Source of the DNA: Siphonodentalium dalli
Taxonomy: Eukaryota; Mollusca; Scaphopoda; Gadilida; Siphonodentaliidae
Length of the DNA: 64,000 nt
NCBI GenBank assembly: GCA_032622095.1
Contig: CP136069.1
Location: 36,738,194-36,802,193, forward strand
Reading direction: 5' to 3'
Positions 12,939 to 23,331 of this stretch are shown in pieces (position 1 is the stretch's first letter; each line of letters begins with the position of its first letter). The notes beneath the pieces were generated by a model that was not told the DNA's origin, searched no databases, and was given only the letters and a program-made list of their open reading frames with translations. The translations under genes were made by a program, and so were the position numbers.

Positions 12939-13544
12939 TTCATTACATTTGTCATGGATGTTAAAATTGACATGTAGATGGGAAACGAGTAATTTTGGGG
13001 TTGTTCGGCCAAAAATATGGCCGCCAGCAGCCATCTTGGATTATACTCTTTGCATGACTAAATTCTTTGTCAAGGGCTACAAGTCGAATCTTTGGTCCAA
13101 TCATCATGAGATTTGTCATGGATGTTAACAATTACATGTAGATGGGAAAAGATTCATTTTAAATTCAACCAAAAAACCAGCCATCTTGTATTTTACTCTT
13201 TACACAACTAAATCCTTTGACACGGGCTACATGTCGTATCTTTTGTCGGATCATCATGAAATTTGTGAGGGATGTTAACAATGACATGTAAATAGGAAGG
13301 AGTCTTTTTTGGGTCATTTGCCAAAAAACATGGCTGTCGTGGCCATCTTTGATTTTAATCTTTGCATAACTAGGCCTTTCAACATTCCTAATTGCTCCAT
13401 TAACTGTAACACATGAAATTATTCCCTTTCCACGTTAGCTACAGTGCCATTGACACTTTGATAATTACATTTCAGTCAATTCACATTTTCAGCTGCATAT
13501 ACATGTATATGTAAACCAATTTCATCATTAAAGAAATTGCAAAT

Positions 13545-13985
13545 TCATCGTTGATTCCATCATCTCAATATTTCATTAAAGTGAGACTTTATGTTCACAC
13601 ATTGATTCATTCAGGCAACATTTTCTCCATTTCTACACTGTTCATTGCATTGATCGTCTTCAATGGGGATAATCTATAATTCTATATGTATATCATCGTT
13701 AACTATTAAAGTGACATTTCTCTTCCACCCAATCGATATTGCATTAAAATGACGCTTCATATTCATTACACTTCATTCAATAATTTCTGTTTCTACATCA
13801 CTTATTGCATTGATTGCCTTCAGGTAAGGTAAGCTATGTCCGACTCAAATATTAAAGTGACGCATCATATTCACTACACTTCATTCAATAATTTCTTTTT
13901 CTACATAGTTTACATGTATTGCATTGATTGCCTGCAGCTAAGGTAATCTATGTCCGACTCAAATAATACAAATATTAAAGGCATT
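13545..13985 (+). repeat. degenerate ~115-bp tandem repeat
   Basis: A segment with ATTAAAGTGAC, CACTTCATTCAATAATTTCT and GCATTGATTGCCT recurs about four times. The last two units, near 13,740-13,975, are the most alike. No coding potential. Confidence 0.65.
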
Positions 13986-14043
13986 CCATTTCCATCCATT
14001 AATTCTAAGGAAACTTCTGCTGTGATATATATATGTATATATA

Positions 14044-14578
14044 CAGGGTACTACATGTGCTACACCACTCGGATAAATGTCTGTCATCACACTAAAATAC
14101 CATGTTATAACTTGAATTGATATATTCGTAATCGTATATAGTCACCAATAGCTGGGTTACTACCGTAGTACCTGACATTGCCCATCTAGCGAACTATTCA
14201 AACCCAACAGGCCTGGTTGATTTCGCTGTGGGATGATGGTTCACTTCCATCCTCAAGCTAATTATGCCATTTCATGGCATAATTTTGTTCTGACGTGCAG
14301 GGGTAGATATGCTTGAGGCCCCACCACAGTTCAATTCACACCAGGTTCTCAGCTATTATCTTATGTTCGAACTTTACTCATATGTTTGGACTGATCATAA
14401 CCATGATTTTAATGCTGGGTTTGAATAGTTCACTATATGGGCAATGTCCGTTACTACGGTGGTAACCCGGCTATTGGTTACTATATACGATTACGAATAT
14501 ATCAATCCAAGTTCTAGCATGGTATTTGTGTGATGACACAGACATTTCTCCGAGTGGTGTAGCACATGAAGTACCCTG
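14044..14578. mobile_element. foldback element with ~165-bp inverted arms
   Basis: The left arm (about 14,044-14,210) and right arm (about 14,413-14,578) are near-complementary, starting CAGGGTACTACATGTGCTAC and ending with the matching complement. TA lies at both outer edges (14,042-14,043, 14,579-14,580). The ~200-base centre has no ORF. This is a non-autonomous DNA transposon with a TA target. Confidence 0.85.
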
Positions 14579-14671
14579 TACGGAACATCCTATAATTATT
14601 GTAACATTGAACTTAATGATCAACTTGGTGGTTGCTCCATTACGTGTCACGTACGATCATATTATCATTTA

Positions 14672-14856
14672 TAGAGAGAGTGCATGCGATGGTCATTATA
14701 TCAGATACAGAGAGTGCATGCGATGGTCATTATATCATATATAGAGGAAGTGCATGCGATGATGGTCATTATATCAGATACAGAGAGTGATTGCGATGGT
14801 CGTTATATCATATATAGAGAGAGCGCGTTCGATGGTCATTGTTCCAGATATAGAGG
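14672..14856 (+). repeat. ~37-bp minisatellite, five copies
   Basis: A unit containing GTGCATGCGATGGTCATTAT followed by ATCA(G/T)ATA recurs five times with decay towards the right. Two short ORFs run through it but follow the repeat. Confidence 0.75.
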
Positions 14857-15320
14857 ATCTCAATGTAGTGGATTCGGTTAATAAATTTCGCACAGAGTTG
14901 CGAAGAATTTGCGATCCATTTTATCACATAATTACATGTAAGCAAGGCAAAAAGATCTTGAAACGGCTGGTATTAAAAAAAATTATATTGATTTTCTTGT
15001 CACAACCGAAGAGGAAGGAAAGACACCTTCAAAAAAAGAATAGTTTAATTTTAAATGTGTCTTTTCATGTTGACAACATTGTTCAACCACCGTTATCACC
15101 CAGGTTTATCTCACAGTCAACACTAAATAACCCACAAATTGAATATCATAATTATAGTCTAATTAAGAGAGTTCCGACATTGACATCGATAATAATCCGC
15201 TAAGCTATTACGTCAAAGTGCGTTCCGATAATACACGTTTGTTCTACTAAAAACAGGAGGCCGGATTTAGGAGCTAATTATCTGATAAATAGAGTTATGT
15301 TTCTTTAGTCATATACCTAC

Positions 15321-15549
15321 CAGTAAGCCATGATACACAGCGGCAGGAATATAATGAAGAATACGATGCAAATAACGTAAGAGTTGGCCCAGGAACTTTC
15401 TCCGTGCCAGTCTACACTACACGTAGTCCCAATCGGCTCGAGTGTATATCGGCCCCAATTCAAGAAGGGCATCATGGCCCAGAATATCGAGTAGATCCAT
15501 ATGCTGGCAATGATTGCTCGGACCTTACTCATCCTTCGTAGTGATATTG
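15321..15549 (-). CDS. opsin-family GPCR, exon with TM4-ECL2-TM5
   Basis: Acceptor tctgtttcag ends at 15,550 and donor GTAGGT starts at 15,320. The exon enters in phase 1, matching the exon at 28,076, and leaves in phase 2. It encodes ICL2, TM4 (IWIYSIFWAMMPF), ECL2 and TM5. ECL2 reads YTLEPIGTTCSVDW: the Cys is the disulfide partner of TM3, and the Glu six residues before it matches bovine rhodopsin E181, the counterion used in most non-vertebrate opsins. The exon ends in a TM5 ...FLPLCIMAY-type segment with a split codon TG that would give Cys with a pyrimidine next. W-x-Y-x-x-F-W-x-x-M-P plus EP-x-GT-x-C-x-x-DW is closest in my memory to neuropsin (Opn5)-like opsins, but the subfamily is not settled. 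TM6-TM7 and the retinal lysine are not in view. Confidence 0.93.
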
Positions 15550-16281
15550 CTGAAACAGACAATACGCCAATGATTAGATATAAAACAATATATAATCGGG
15601 GTTTACGGTTAAAGACATATTAAAGGGGGACTGTACACTAAATCCGGCCATTTATGGGACCATCTCCTTTTATGTTCAACAGAATGTACATGTATGTAAC
15701 AAATAATGAATTTGAGCCATGGGTGTGTGCAAAATATACTCAATAAACAAAGCAAACAACAAGGTAATTCATAAATTCATTTTCATTATAATTACCATAT
15801 TGTTTGCATCGTTCGGAGATCGCATGAGTGTATTTTACACTCATCCATGGCTCAAATTCATTCATTTGTTGCATATATTCTATTGAGTATTGTATCGTGA
15901 GGCGATAGGTCATTCGAATTGGAATTGTGACGGGTTTGTAATTTATGTATATTTTAAACATGCGAATGTTAGGATGACTGAACTCGTTTGTGTCGGACTT
16001 TGCTTCGTCTTCCTAATCAGAGTGTGTCGTGCGATGACGCCTTGTCGTGAGCGTCGCTGGCAGAGACCAATTTTTTACTACTGTTTCTATTTGGCGGCAG
16101 CTTTGTTACTAGTCTTAGTACGACCTGGTAATATGGCTTAAGTTAAGCCATACAGGTCGTAGCGCTAGTGTTCTTTCAGCTTAGACGACTATCTATTTTT
16201 TTTAAATACACTTAATTTTAAGAATCAACTAACACAGTCATTAATGTTAACATTATTGCAATTTATATTAACTCTGAGACC

Positions 16282-16494
16282 TGTAGCGGTTTTAGGTCCC
16301 GAAGAGTACCGGTTATCCGGTTCGAGTGCACCCGAGGATGTGACGTCACTACCAGCTACCAAGAAGAGGAGAACAGAACTAGACACCGACCGAACAAGAC
16401 GCTTATTGGCTGACATCTTGCATTCTTACCTTTTGTGCTAATATATATAGAATAAACCATGTTGTTAATAGAATACAATGTCCTGTTTTGCTTT
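16282..16494 (+). repeat. 5' LTR
   Basis: It begins TGTAGCGG and ends TGTTTTGCTTT, without the usual CA end. It contains a perfect CRE-type palindrome GTGACGTCAC (16,340-16,349), an ATATATATA box near 16,440 and AATAAA just after it. A promoter and poly(A) signal so close together fit the short LTR. It differs from the 3' LTR only by an extra 8 bases near 16,314-16,321. Confidence 0.93.
16340..16349. promoter_or_regulatory. CRE-like palindrome in 5' LTR
   Basis: GTGACGTCAC is the canonical CREB/ATF site. It sits about 95 bases upstream of the LTR TATA-like run and is retained in the 3' LTR. A role in LTR transcription is inferred. Confidence 0.5.
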
Positions 16495-16512
16495 ATTGGC
16501 GACGAAGTAACC
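16495..16512 (+). promoter_or_regulatory. putative tRNA primer-binding site
   Basis: ATTGGCGACGAAGTAACC follows the 5' LTR directly. TGG at 16,497 would pair with a tRNA 3' CCA end. The tRNA is not identified. Confidence 0.6.
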
Positions 16513-19071
16513 ACGGATCCACGCGGAGAAGAGTATTTTGATGTGTAAAACTGTCTAAAAAATGACTTGTAAATTTCTGCCATTTTCGTCATGTTTTTCC
16601 GTTCCTGAAGATTATACATTCAGTGTTCGGTTATATTTCAACTGTAAAAATGCTGCTAAATATATATATTTCTTATTCTAACTGATGGACATTGCTGACA
16701 ACATGTTGAAATGTCTAAATTCGACATTTGTGGCAAATTGTGCGTCAGTTTGCTACAAAATCACCGCGGTGGTCTAAAAATAGACCACACGTAAAATAGT
16801 TTCCGGACATCAATTCTTCACCACAGCTAGCTGGCCAGTTTTTGAAGACAGGGGAGAGAGGAAGGGGTTTGAACAACTTCGCTGCCCAGTGTCAACAGAA
16901 TTACGGTCAGATAAACTTACCTAATTTTTACACAAAAGGTCAATCACAATGTAGTTCAATCTGCCAACTGATTTGAACATGCCACAACTCATCAATAGTC
17001 AACATGAATACAAGTGACAACCAACTAAATAGTTCTGTTCCATCCATCAAACCAATTTAGATGCCATACCATTGAAATACCAGTGGTGAAAATATAACAT
17101 TTGCCAGTTCTCAATAAATTGGACAATTTTCATTATATCAGCTCAACCACGATTCAACTGAAATAAAATTTCTTGTTCAACTTGATGTCAGATATCTGAG
17201 TTTAAATTGGACATCAACATTTCTCAATGTTGACTCAACATGATTTTCATGCTCTTGACTTTTAATATATTAACGCGAGCCACTCGTTTAATTTGAATAT
17301 GGATAACCAAGCAGCCTGAAAATCACATGTTCATCCTTATGCAGATATCAACATATCCAGAGTTAAAATTGGACAGTAATTTGATCAACTTCAACAGCTC
17401 ATATACTAAATTGAACAGTTTCCAGTATAAACATATTAATTAATCCAGCTCAACCAGTATTCAACTGAAAGGAAATTCTTGTAAAATCAGCATGAAACTT
17501 GTTCTATCTGATGTCAAATATTAGAGTTTGTATTGGACGGTCCACAAGGATAAGACACAGCTCCACATGAGTTTCACTCCATGTGACATTTGAATCAGAG
17601 ATTTTGATTAACTAACCACCTGAACTAACGCGAGTTGTCTCGTTTAATTCGAATTTGGATAAAAACTTAGAGTTCCACATCTTTTGATAAATTAAGGCGA
17701 GTTTTCTCGTTTAATTCAAATTTGGGTAATAATTTATTGTAGTTTTGCATTTATTTATATATTTTCATGTCATTGTGATTAGTTTCTCTGTATGAGTATA
17801 TGTACTTGTGAGACACTGATTTATTATATTTCTAATGTCAATGTGATCAGTTTCTCAGCATAAGTTTATTAACTTATGAGACCCTGATTTATTCTTCAAT
17901 AAATTATATACACATCTATGATATATGCATATTTTTTCATTAGTATTTTGTATGTGGTTATTTTTGATGAATGAATTAATTATTTGTGTTTAGCCTATCA
18001 GATAAAGTTATATTTTTGTAGTATTTCGAGTAGGCATTTTCCATATATTTCTGAATTGGTTCATAGTTCCCATATATACAACTTCTTCTATTAAGTTCTT
18101 TTCCATAACTCGCTGACTGAATACATATTTCATTGTGTTAACAGAATCTATATTTCTTGTTCATTCAATGATCAACTTCAAAGTTAGAAATTGATGCGGG
18201 CATAACCGTTCAATACTTTTTTACATAATCCTGCCGTTCTTCCAGGGAGATTACTCTTATCATAAGAAACGGTCTGGATTAAGCCAGCCTATATCTTGTA
18301 GTTAAATTGATACACATCGATTCAATTTATCTACCAATAGTTTCGCAATCAGCTTGCCAATATAAGTTATGTTTACTTTCAGAGCTGATTAACTTAAATG
18401 TAATTGGTTTTTGTTTCATATATTTTTTGTTACTGTGATCAGGTTCTCTGTACAAGTTAAATTTACTTTGGAGACACTGATGATATGTATTAATTTTGGT
18501 GAATTTCTGATACACATTTGCACAGTATTAAATTAATTGCTTGGTATTAAATAGTATAAGTTATGTATTCTCTGTGCAATAATTGTCATGTTTAGTGTGT
18601 GTCAGTCAGAATAGGTATATTTATTTCCATTATTTTTTGTTCTCTTAGGAATATTGCTTAAGTTTTCTGAGCCCTGTTGTGTATTTTCCTGATGCAGATT
18701 TGCTGGGAATGATTGTTTGGAACCTCGGTTTGTGTTCAGTCATTCCTGTTGAAAGTCCATTATATATTAGTTATTTATAAGATAGCTGCTCAGATTGCTT
18801 GTTGGAATATTCAATTGTTTATTTCCGTTGTGTATTGATTTAAATTGATATAAATTATATAAAAGTACCTACAAAGTTTTCAGAAGTTTAGAGGGCAAAT
18901 CACTTGTAGTATTGCACTATTGCTAGTGCACTAATCAATTGATTTGCCAATCATACTCTGAAACGCTTGAAATTGGGTATTTACATACCGTGACGCTTGA
19001 TTGGTCAGACTAGAATAAATTAATTGATAAGCCTGTTACGCCTGATTTATTTAGGTTCGGGTTCAATTAAG
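16513..19071 (+). other. long AT-rich leader of the LTR element
   Basis: About 2.5 kb without a convincing ORF. It holds three copies of a CGAG...CTCGTTTAATT motif (17,273, 17,630, 17,695) and three related stem-loops (17,775-17,820, 17,843-17,888, 18,434-18,482). A T-rich run ending TTATTTAG at about 19,053, shortly before the ORF start, could be a splice acceptor, which would let a spliced RNA deliver the ORF. Confidence 0.6.
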
Positions 19072-22000
19072 ATGTCCAGTGCTAATCAAGGTCAAAACCT
19101 ACCAGGCCAAACTCCCATGTATGGCGTTAACCCACATCCATATTCATGGAGCTCATCGTCGAGCTCATGTAGCCCATCGGCCGAGTCTAGCTCATGCCCA
19201 GGTCGAACTCCAGGTTATTATTCACCAGGTGTGATATATCCCACCAATCCCGAACAAGAAAACAAGAACTGGAGACATGAAATGGAAGCAGAGCTAGCAG
19301 ACAGAAAGTTTGTTGATCAGCAAAAGTGTTTTACCAAAGAGCAGGAAGAGACACACGGTCTTCGGAGTGAGGTGCAGGACTTTGTGCATGCTTATGATGC
19401 TTATATACACGCCCAACATATTGGCTGTCCAGTCCTATACAATGTAGTTTGCTTTCTAAAAGAACTAGAAACTGAGAAGGACAATATTCTAAACGATTAT
19501 TACAGAGATTATATTTTTGAGATGATGCACTTACATAGAGACCTGCGTCAACGTGATCAGCCGATGAAATTCCAAGAAGCTAATACCAAGCTCGCGAAAA
19601 TCCGTCAATCTGGAGATAAGGCAAAAGAAGCATGGCGAGAGACCCATTCCGTTGTCCGTTTGGTCCAAGCGAAGTTCCAAAATATATACAGGAATTCCAC
19701 TAAAGGGGAAGATGATGATTCTACCATGAAGAAAATGATCCCCCAAAGGCTGAGAAGTTATTTCCGAGTCGAGCTGCAAGAATCAATCAGGGTTGCGAAT
19801 GAAGTACGAGAATTGATTGAAGACTATGCTAAGAAGGGCTATTTTGGAAGTCGAAGACTGTATGGCTTGGCGTCCACCTTACGTGAACTGAAATTTTTCA
19901 CTTTTGGAGCCCAATATGCAAATTTCAAGTGGATATCCCATACACTGGTGACACATATTACTATTCCTTCAAATCAATTGACAGAAAAGATGGCATCCAA
20001 AATGGCTGCCATGGACACCCAATCGGGGACGATAACCACGGACTCGACACATGGGTGTGAGAGAGCAAGGGGCAGTCCAATGGATTTAGATAGGGAAGAG
20101 GTGGCTAGCAACATTAAAGTCTTACGAACTTCTTTGGCACAGAGGGATCATCCCCGTCTTGATTCCCGAGATTTTGAGGTTCCATTATCGCCCTCAGAAG
20201 AAATGCCTCCCAAGTCTGCGACGCAGAGGGATCCTCCCAGTCTCGATTCCCGAGATCTTGAGGTTAAAGAATCATTATCGTCTTTAGCTCAAATGGTAAG
20301 CGATGAAGAGTTACATTCTGATGAAGAAGCAGATGCGATTATCCCTGCGAATATCCTGGATGTTCACATGGTGCGAGCCAGAGATGAGAAAACAAAGATG
20401 GCATCCAGAATGGCCGCACATGACCAACCATTATGTACGAGTCCCAGAGAGACCGACAGTGTTCCTGCAGATTGCCATCATAATCAAACGGTCAACACAT
20501 CAGAAGACACTATGGCAGGGCAAGTGGCCTACAACCAGCCAGCATCCAAACAATCTGACGTACTTGTCAAAAAGTTGCTACAAGGCGGATTATTAGAAAA
20601 GATGGCATCCAAAACGGCAGTCCTGGACAATCAGCCGTCAACAATAGCCATCAAGTCGGCACATGGAAATAAGAGAGTAGAGGGCAGCCCAATTGAATTA
20701 GTTGGGGAAGAAGTAGCTGACAATAATATAGTCACAAAGCTCCAGGTCGGCAAAGATTCTCGACAAACTTCTTCGGCGCAGAGTGATCCACCCTCAGAAG
20801 AATGGTTTCCCGGGTCTTCTGCAATGCACAGGGATCCTCCCCGTCTCGATTTCCGAGACTATGATGTCCCAATATCGCCATTAGCAGAAACGTTGACATC
20901 CATATCCGAGTCTCTGGGTCCAACTTTGATGTTTTCCAGCTCTGAGTTGAAGACTGAAGCTCCAACAACCACGAGTCCTCCTATTAGGCCGACACCCGCT
21001 TTAGCATTGGAGGTAAATGATTCTGCGTCTGGGCCATTTACCAACAGTGAAGAACCAGGGACACTGGTGCAGGAACTGACAACCTTGTCCGACAAACTGC
21101 CGAAGGTACAGTCTGAAATAGACATGCAACTCCTGACCCCAGATGAGTATGCATTCTATTCAGGAAATGCAGTTCAGCATAAACCACTATCGCCGGATGA
21201 GACATATATCAACCACGATGCCAACACAAGCTTCTTACAAGATGAAGAGTCGCCGATGTATGATATCATTCTAGAATGGGACGATAGCGTTTCTCTGGAG
21301 CTGAGTTCAATAGATTATTCAGAAGATGAAGAGGATGCAGTTCTGCTTCAGCAGCAAGGATGGCCAGGTGGAGACAGAGGCGACCTGAGAGACGCCCAGA
21401 TCCCTCTTCTCACACAGTTTGATTCTTTGACATCCGATGGCGATACATCCTTCATTGAATTCGAGAAAATTGGCTTTGACTCTACCATATATTCGATCAC
21501 ATCAGGCTTCTCTGATGCTGATTCGGCAGTCCTGGAATCAGACGTTAACATCTCAGATGCTGTTCCAACAGTTCTGGAGTCGCCCGCTGATGTCTTAGAT
21601 GCTGTGTCAACAGTTCTAAGTCCGGTTTCCTTTGACTCTTCTGATAAAACGGTGGGACAAATGAACAGGCCATCTTTCTTAGACGATGGACTGCCAGATG
21701 AACATCCAATGTATCTAAGGCCTCCCATCATCGTGAATGATGTGTTGTCACCAATCCTACATGTATGCGGCCAGCCGAACTATAAATTATGTAAGAACCT
21801 ATTTACAACAAATGGCAATCCAGAAGATAGTCGCTGTACCCTGCCAATATCCAATGGTCAACATGAGGAGCAGTGCCAGAATAAACCACCTGATGAGCAC
21901 AAAGACAGCGACGTGGTGGGTACAAAACCGCCTCAATTTGACAATGTAGCATCAGATCAGCATTTTGTTAATCTTGACCAGAGATTGTCACAAGATGCAT

Positions 22001-22227
22001 ACGGCGTTCCGATTGACCTGCATGGAGTCTACAGAATGCCACAGATAATTGAGGACAGTCCAGAAAGGTCTACATGTATCTCCAAACTAAGTACAGGTTA
22101 CATACATGTAATAAGAACAGACCAAACATACAGGGAGAACCCAAGCCAGAATCCAATGGATCACACCTGGCTCCGAAATAAAACAGGCTCTCCAGATCAA
22201 TGGCCTTGGGATCCTGGTGGCAAGTGA
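19072..22227 (+). CDS. large ORF of the LTR element, unknown family (Gag-like position)
   Basis: The ATG at 19,072 has A at -3; the frame is open further upstream only through a TTG. The product is about 1,051 residues. Residues 1-60 are Ser/Pro-rich. Residues ~70-300 are charged and predicted helical (e.g. HEMEAELADRKFVDQQ). Residues ~305-600 hold diverged internal repeats: MASKMAA-type words near 306, 442 and 510, and an RDxPRLDSRDFEV-type word near 353, 380 and 581. The C-terminal third is acidic, with SEDEEDAVLL and a ~14-residue repeat (DADSAVLES, DAVPTVLES, DAVSTVLSP) near 815-855. No CCHC knuckle, DTG/DSG protease, YxDD or DDE motif, signal peptide or membrane segment was seen. Position suggests Gag, but captured host sequence is possible. 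The frame has no stop or frameshift, in keeping with the near-identical LTRs. Confidence 0.85.
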   Translation: MSSANQGQNLPGQTPMYGVNPHPYSWSSSSSSCSPSAESSSCPGRTPGYYSPGVIYPTNPEQENKNWRHEMEAELADRKFVDQQKCFTKEQEETHGLRSEVQDFVHAYDAYIHAQHIGCPVLYNVVCFLKELETEKDNILNDYYRDYIFEMMHLHRDLRQRDQPMKFQEANTKLAKIRQSGDKAKEAWRETHSVVRLVQAKFQNIYRNSTKGEDDDSTMKKMIPQRLRSYFRVELQESIRVANEVRELIEDYAKKGYFGSRRLYGLASTLRELKFFTFGAQYANFKWISHTLVTHITIPSNQLTEKMASKMAAMDTQSGTITTDSTHGCERARGSPMDLDREEVASNIKVLRTSLAQRDHPRLDSRDFEVPLSPSEEMPPKSATQRDPPSLDSRDLEVKESLSSLAQMVSDEELHSDEEADAIIPANILDVHMVRARDEKTKMASRMAAHDQPLCTSPRETDSVPADCHHNQTVNTSEDTMAGQVAYNQPASKQSDVLVKKLLQGGLLEKMASKTAVLDNQPSTIAIKSAHGNKRVEGSPIELVGEEVADNNIVTKLQVGKDSRQTSSAQSDPPSEEWFPGSSAMHRDPPRLDFRDYDVPISPLAETLTSISESLGPTLMFSSSELKTEAPTTTSPPIRPTPALALEVNDSASGPFTNSEEPGTLVQELTTLSDKLPKVQSEIDMQLLTPDEYAFYSGNAVQHKPLSPDETYINHDANTSFLQDEESPMYDIILEWDDSVSLELSSIDYSEDEEDAVLLQQQGWPGGDRGDLRDAQIPLLTQFDSLTSDGDTSFIEFEKIGFDSTIYSITSGFSDADSAVLESDVNISDAVPTVLESPADVLDAVSTVLSPVSFDSSDKTVGQMNRPSFLDDGLPDEHPMYLRPPIIVNDVLSPILHVCGQPNYKLCKNLFTTNGNPEDSRCTLPISNGQHEEQCQNKPPDEHKDSDVVGTKPPQFDNVASDQHFVNLDQRLSQDAYGVPIDLHGVYRMPQIIEDSPERSTCISKLSTGYIHVIRTDQTYRENPSQNPMDHTWLRNKTGSPDQWPWDPGGK

Positions 22228-23121
22228 GTCCGAATCAGACGTGGATCGCAATTACCAACTACAATGAAGAGATCAGAGTAGCATCAGACCCCATGGCAAA
22301 CTATTAAGACCATTACTTGTCGCCAGAATGATGCGGGTTCTAGTATGGAAATGTACCTCCATGACTCACTGAACATAATCATATGCTTGTTCGCAACGTT
22401 TAAATGATGTTCACAGTTAATGCAGCAATGAGTGAATCCAACATTGGGGTTGCGTTGTCGGTAATGGATATCGGGCCAGCTGATATACTACACCGACATT
22501 GAACCACCATTTGTATGTTGTACTGATAATGCCGGGCCCCGGTTTCTCTTTCACTCTGCATTGATGTACATATTCCACGAAGCATAACACGCAGAACCCA
22601 GTCAATGGTTATCGGTCGAGTGGACCAAGAAGTGAATGTCAGCAGCTATTCACCATGGCCAGATTATACATAGTGCAGACCACCTCTACAATGTATATGC
22701 CTCTACAGAAGGAACTTACGCTAACTACAACAGGCGTTCCGGATCAAAAACTTAACTGGTCACCCAATGGAGCCAAGACATTGGGCGGTGTAAACAAGCT
22801 GGCCAGACAATCATTTGACCGATACAATGGCGAAGACATTACCAGATATGACAGAAAATGGTAGTTGGATGATACGAGATGCTGAGAAATTCCACTCTGC
22901 CAGCCATCCATATGACGGTGCCTTCCTCGACCAAGTTACAAGTGTTCGTCAGTCATCCGATGTTCAGGATCCAATGCGTCGACTACAAGACTCTGCAACC
23001 GAGCCCACGGAGGCCTATGACGTAACAGAAGTCTTGTTGGAACTTGGACTGACTAATGACGATGGATGGACGAATTCTTCAACCCCCTCCAACAGGGCCT
23101 TCTTTTCAAAGCTTGGGGGAA
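22228..23121 (+). other. 3' region of the LTR element with a possible second ORF
   Basis: After the main stop, a 103-codon frame (22,815-23,126) ends in the first bases of the 3' LTR and has a protein-like, acidic composition (e.g. TEAYDVTEVLLELGLTNDDG). It has no recognised domain and may be the eroded end of a once longer frame. A possible donor CAA|GTGAGT overlaps the main stop codon. A short purine run GGGGGAA precedes the LTR. Confidence 0.4.
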
Positions 23122-23326
23122 TGTAGCGGTTTTAGGTCCCGAAGAGTACCGGTTCGAGTGCACCCGAGGATGTGACGTCACTACCAGCTACCAAGAAGAG
23201 GAGAACAGAACTAGACACCGACCGAACAAGACGCTTATTGGCTGACATCTTGCATTCTTACCTTTTGTGCTAATATATATAGAATAAACCATGTTGTTAA
23301 TAGAATACAATGTCCTGTTTTGCTTT
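23122..23326 (+). repeat. 3' LTR
   Basis: 205 bp, identical to the 5' LTR apart from lacking its 8-bp duplication. It is followed by AGACC, the target-site duplicate. Confidence 0.93.
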
Positions 23327-23331
23327 AGACC

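Larger units (their letters stand above)
3545..13370 (+). repeat. ~162-bp tandem repeat array with higher-order periodicity
   Basis: The landmark CATGAAATTTGTCAT recurs at 4,720, 4,881, 5,045, 5,205 and 5,369, then 6,391, 6,552, 6,716, 6,880, 7,035, 7,199 and 7,363, giving steps of 155-164 bases. Monomers share TGACATGTAGATGGGAACGA, a CCAAAAAACATGGCCG block and GCCATCTTGGATTT. Between 6.4 and 11 kb every sixth monomer is most alike, a higher-order unit of about 970 bp; one unit near 8,160 has lost a monomer. Many short ORFs here on both strands are by-products of the repeat and are not annotated as genes. A single stray monomer also lies at about 47,090-47,190. Confidence 0.9.
3467..13458 (+). 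mobile_element. Helentron-like element with a very long tandem core (outer copy)
   Basis: The left end has a 31-base stem-loop (3,467-3,497, AGCTCAACTTAC ... GTAAGTTTGAGCT) followed by a GCCATGGGTTGGCGTCCGTC segment. The right end (about 13,374-13,458) has a conserved segment, a degraded complement of the left word (GTTAGCT), then a small hairpin around GTGCCATTGACAC. Between lie about 48 copies of a ~162-bp repeat. A shorter nested copy at 11,588-12,938 has the same ends better preserved. A left subterminal word, its complement near the right end, a 3' hairpin and a ~160-bp tandem core together match Helentron-associated elements such as DINE-1 and bivalve pearl/CvA elements. Family assignment is inference; no Rep/helicase is present. 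Confidence 0.55.
16282..23326 (+). mobile_element. young non-autonomous LTR retrotransposon
   Basis: Two LTRs (213 and 205 bp) enclose 6.6 kb, and a 5-bp target duplication AGACC flanks the whole (16,277-16,281 and 23,327-23,331). A primer-binding-type TGGCGACGAAG lies just after the 5' LTR and a short GGGGGAA purine run just before the 3' LTR. The LTRs are identical except for one 8-bp duplication in the 5' copy, so insertion is recent. The only substantial gene is the ORF at 19,072-22,227. No protease, reverse transcriptase, RNase H or integrase motif was seen in any frame, so the element must borrow these in trans. It lies antisense inside an opsin intron. Superfamily is unknown; the PBS style and 5-bp duplication would suit Ty3/mdg4-like elements. 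Confidence 0.93.

Noticed and set aside
4640-13130. Many 60-105-codon ORFs on both strands, several near-identical
   Set aside because: They follow the ~162-bp repeat periodicity on both strands and carry no independent coding signal.
15890-16141. 83-codon ORF with a hydrophobic segment
   Set aside because: No homology recognised; it lies between MITE and LTR boundaries with no splice or promoter evidence.
20303-21949. Overlapping ORFs in other frames across the LTR element gene
   Set aside because: They are shadows of the 1,051-codon frame with low-complexity composition.
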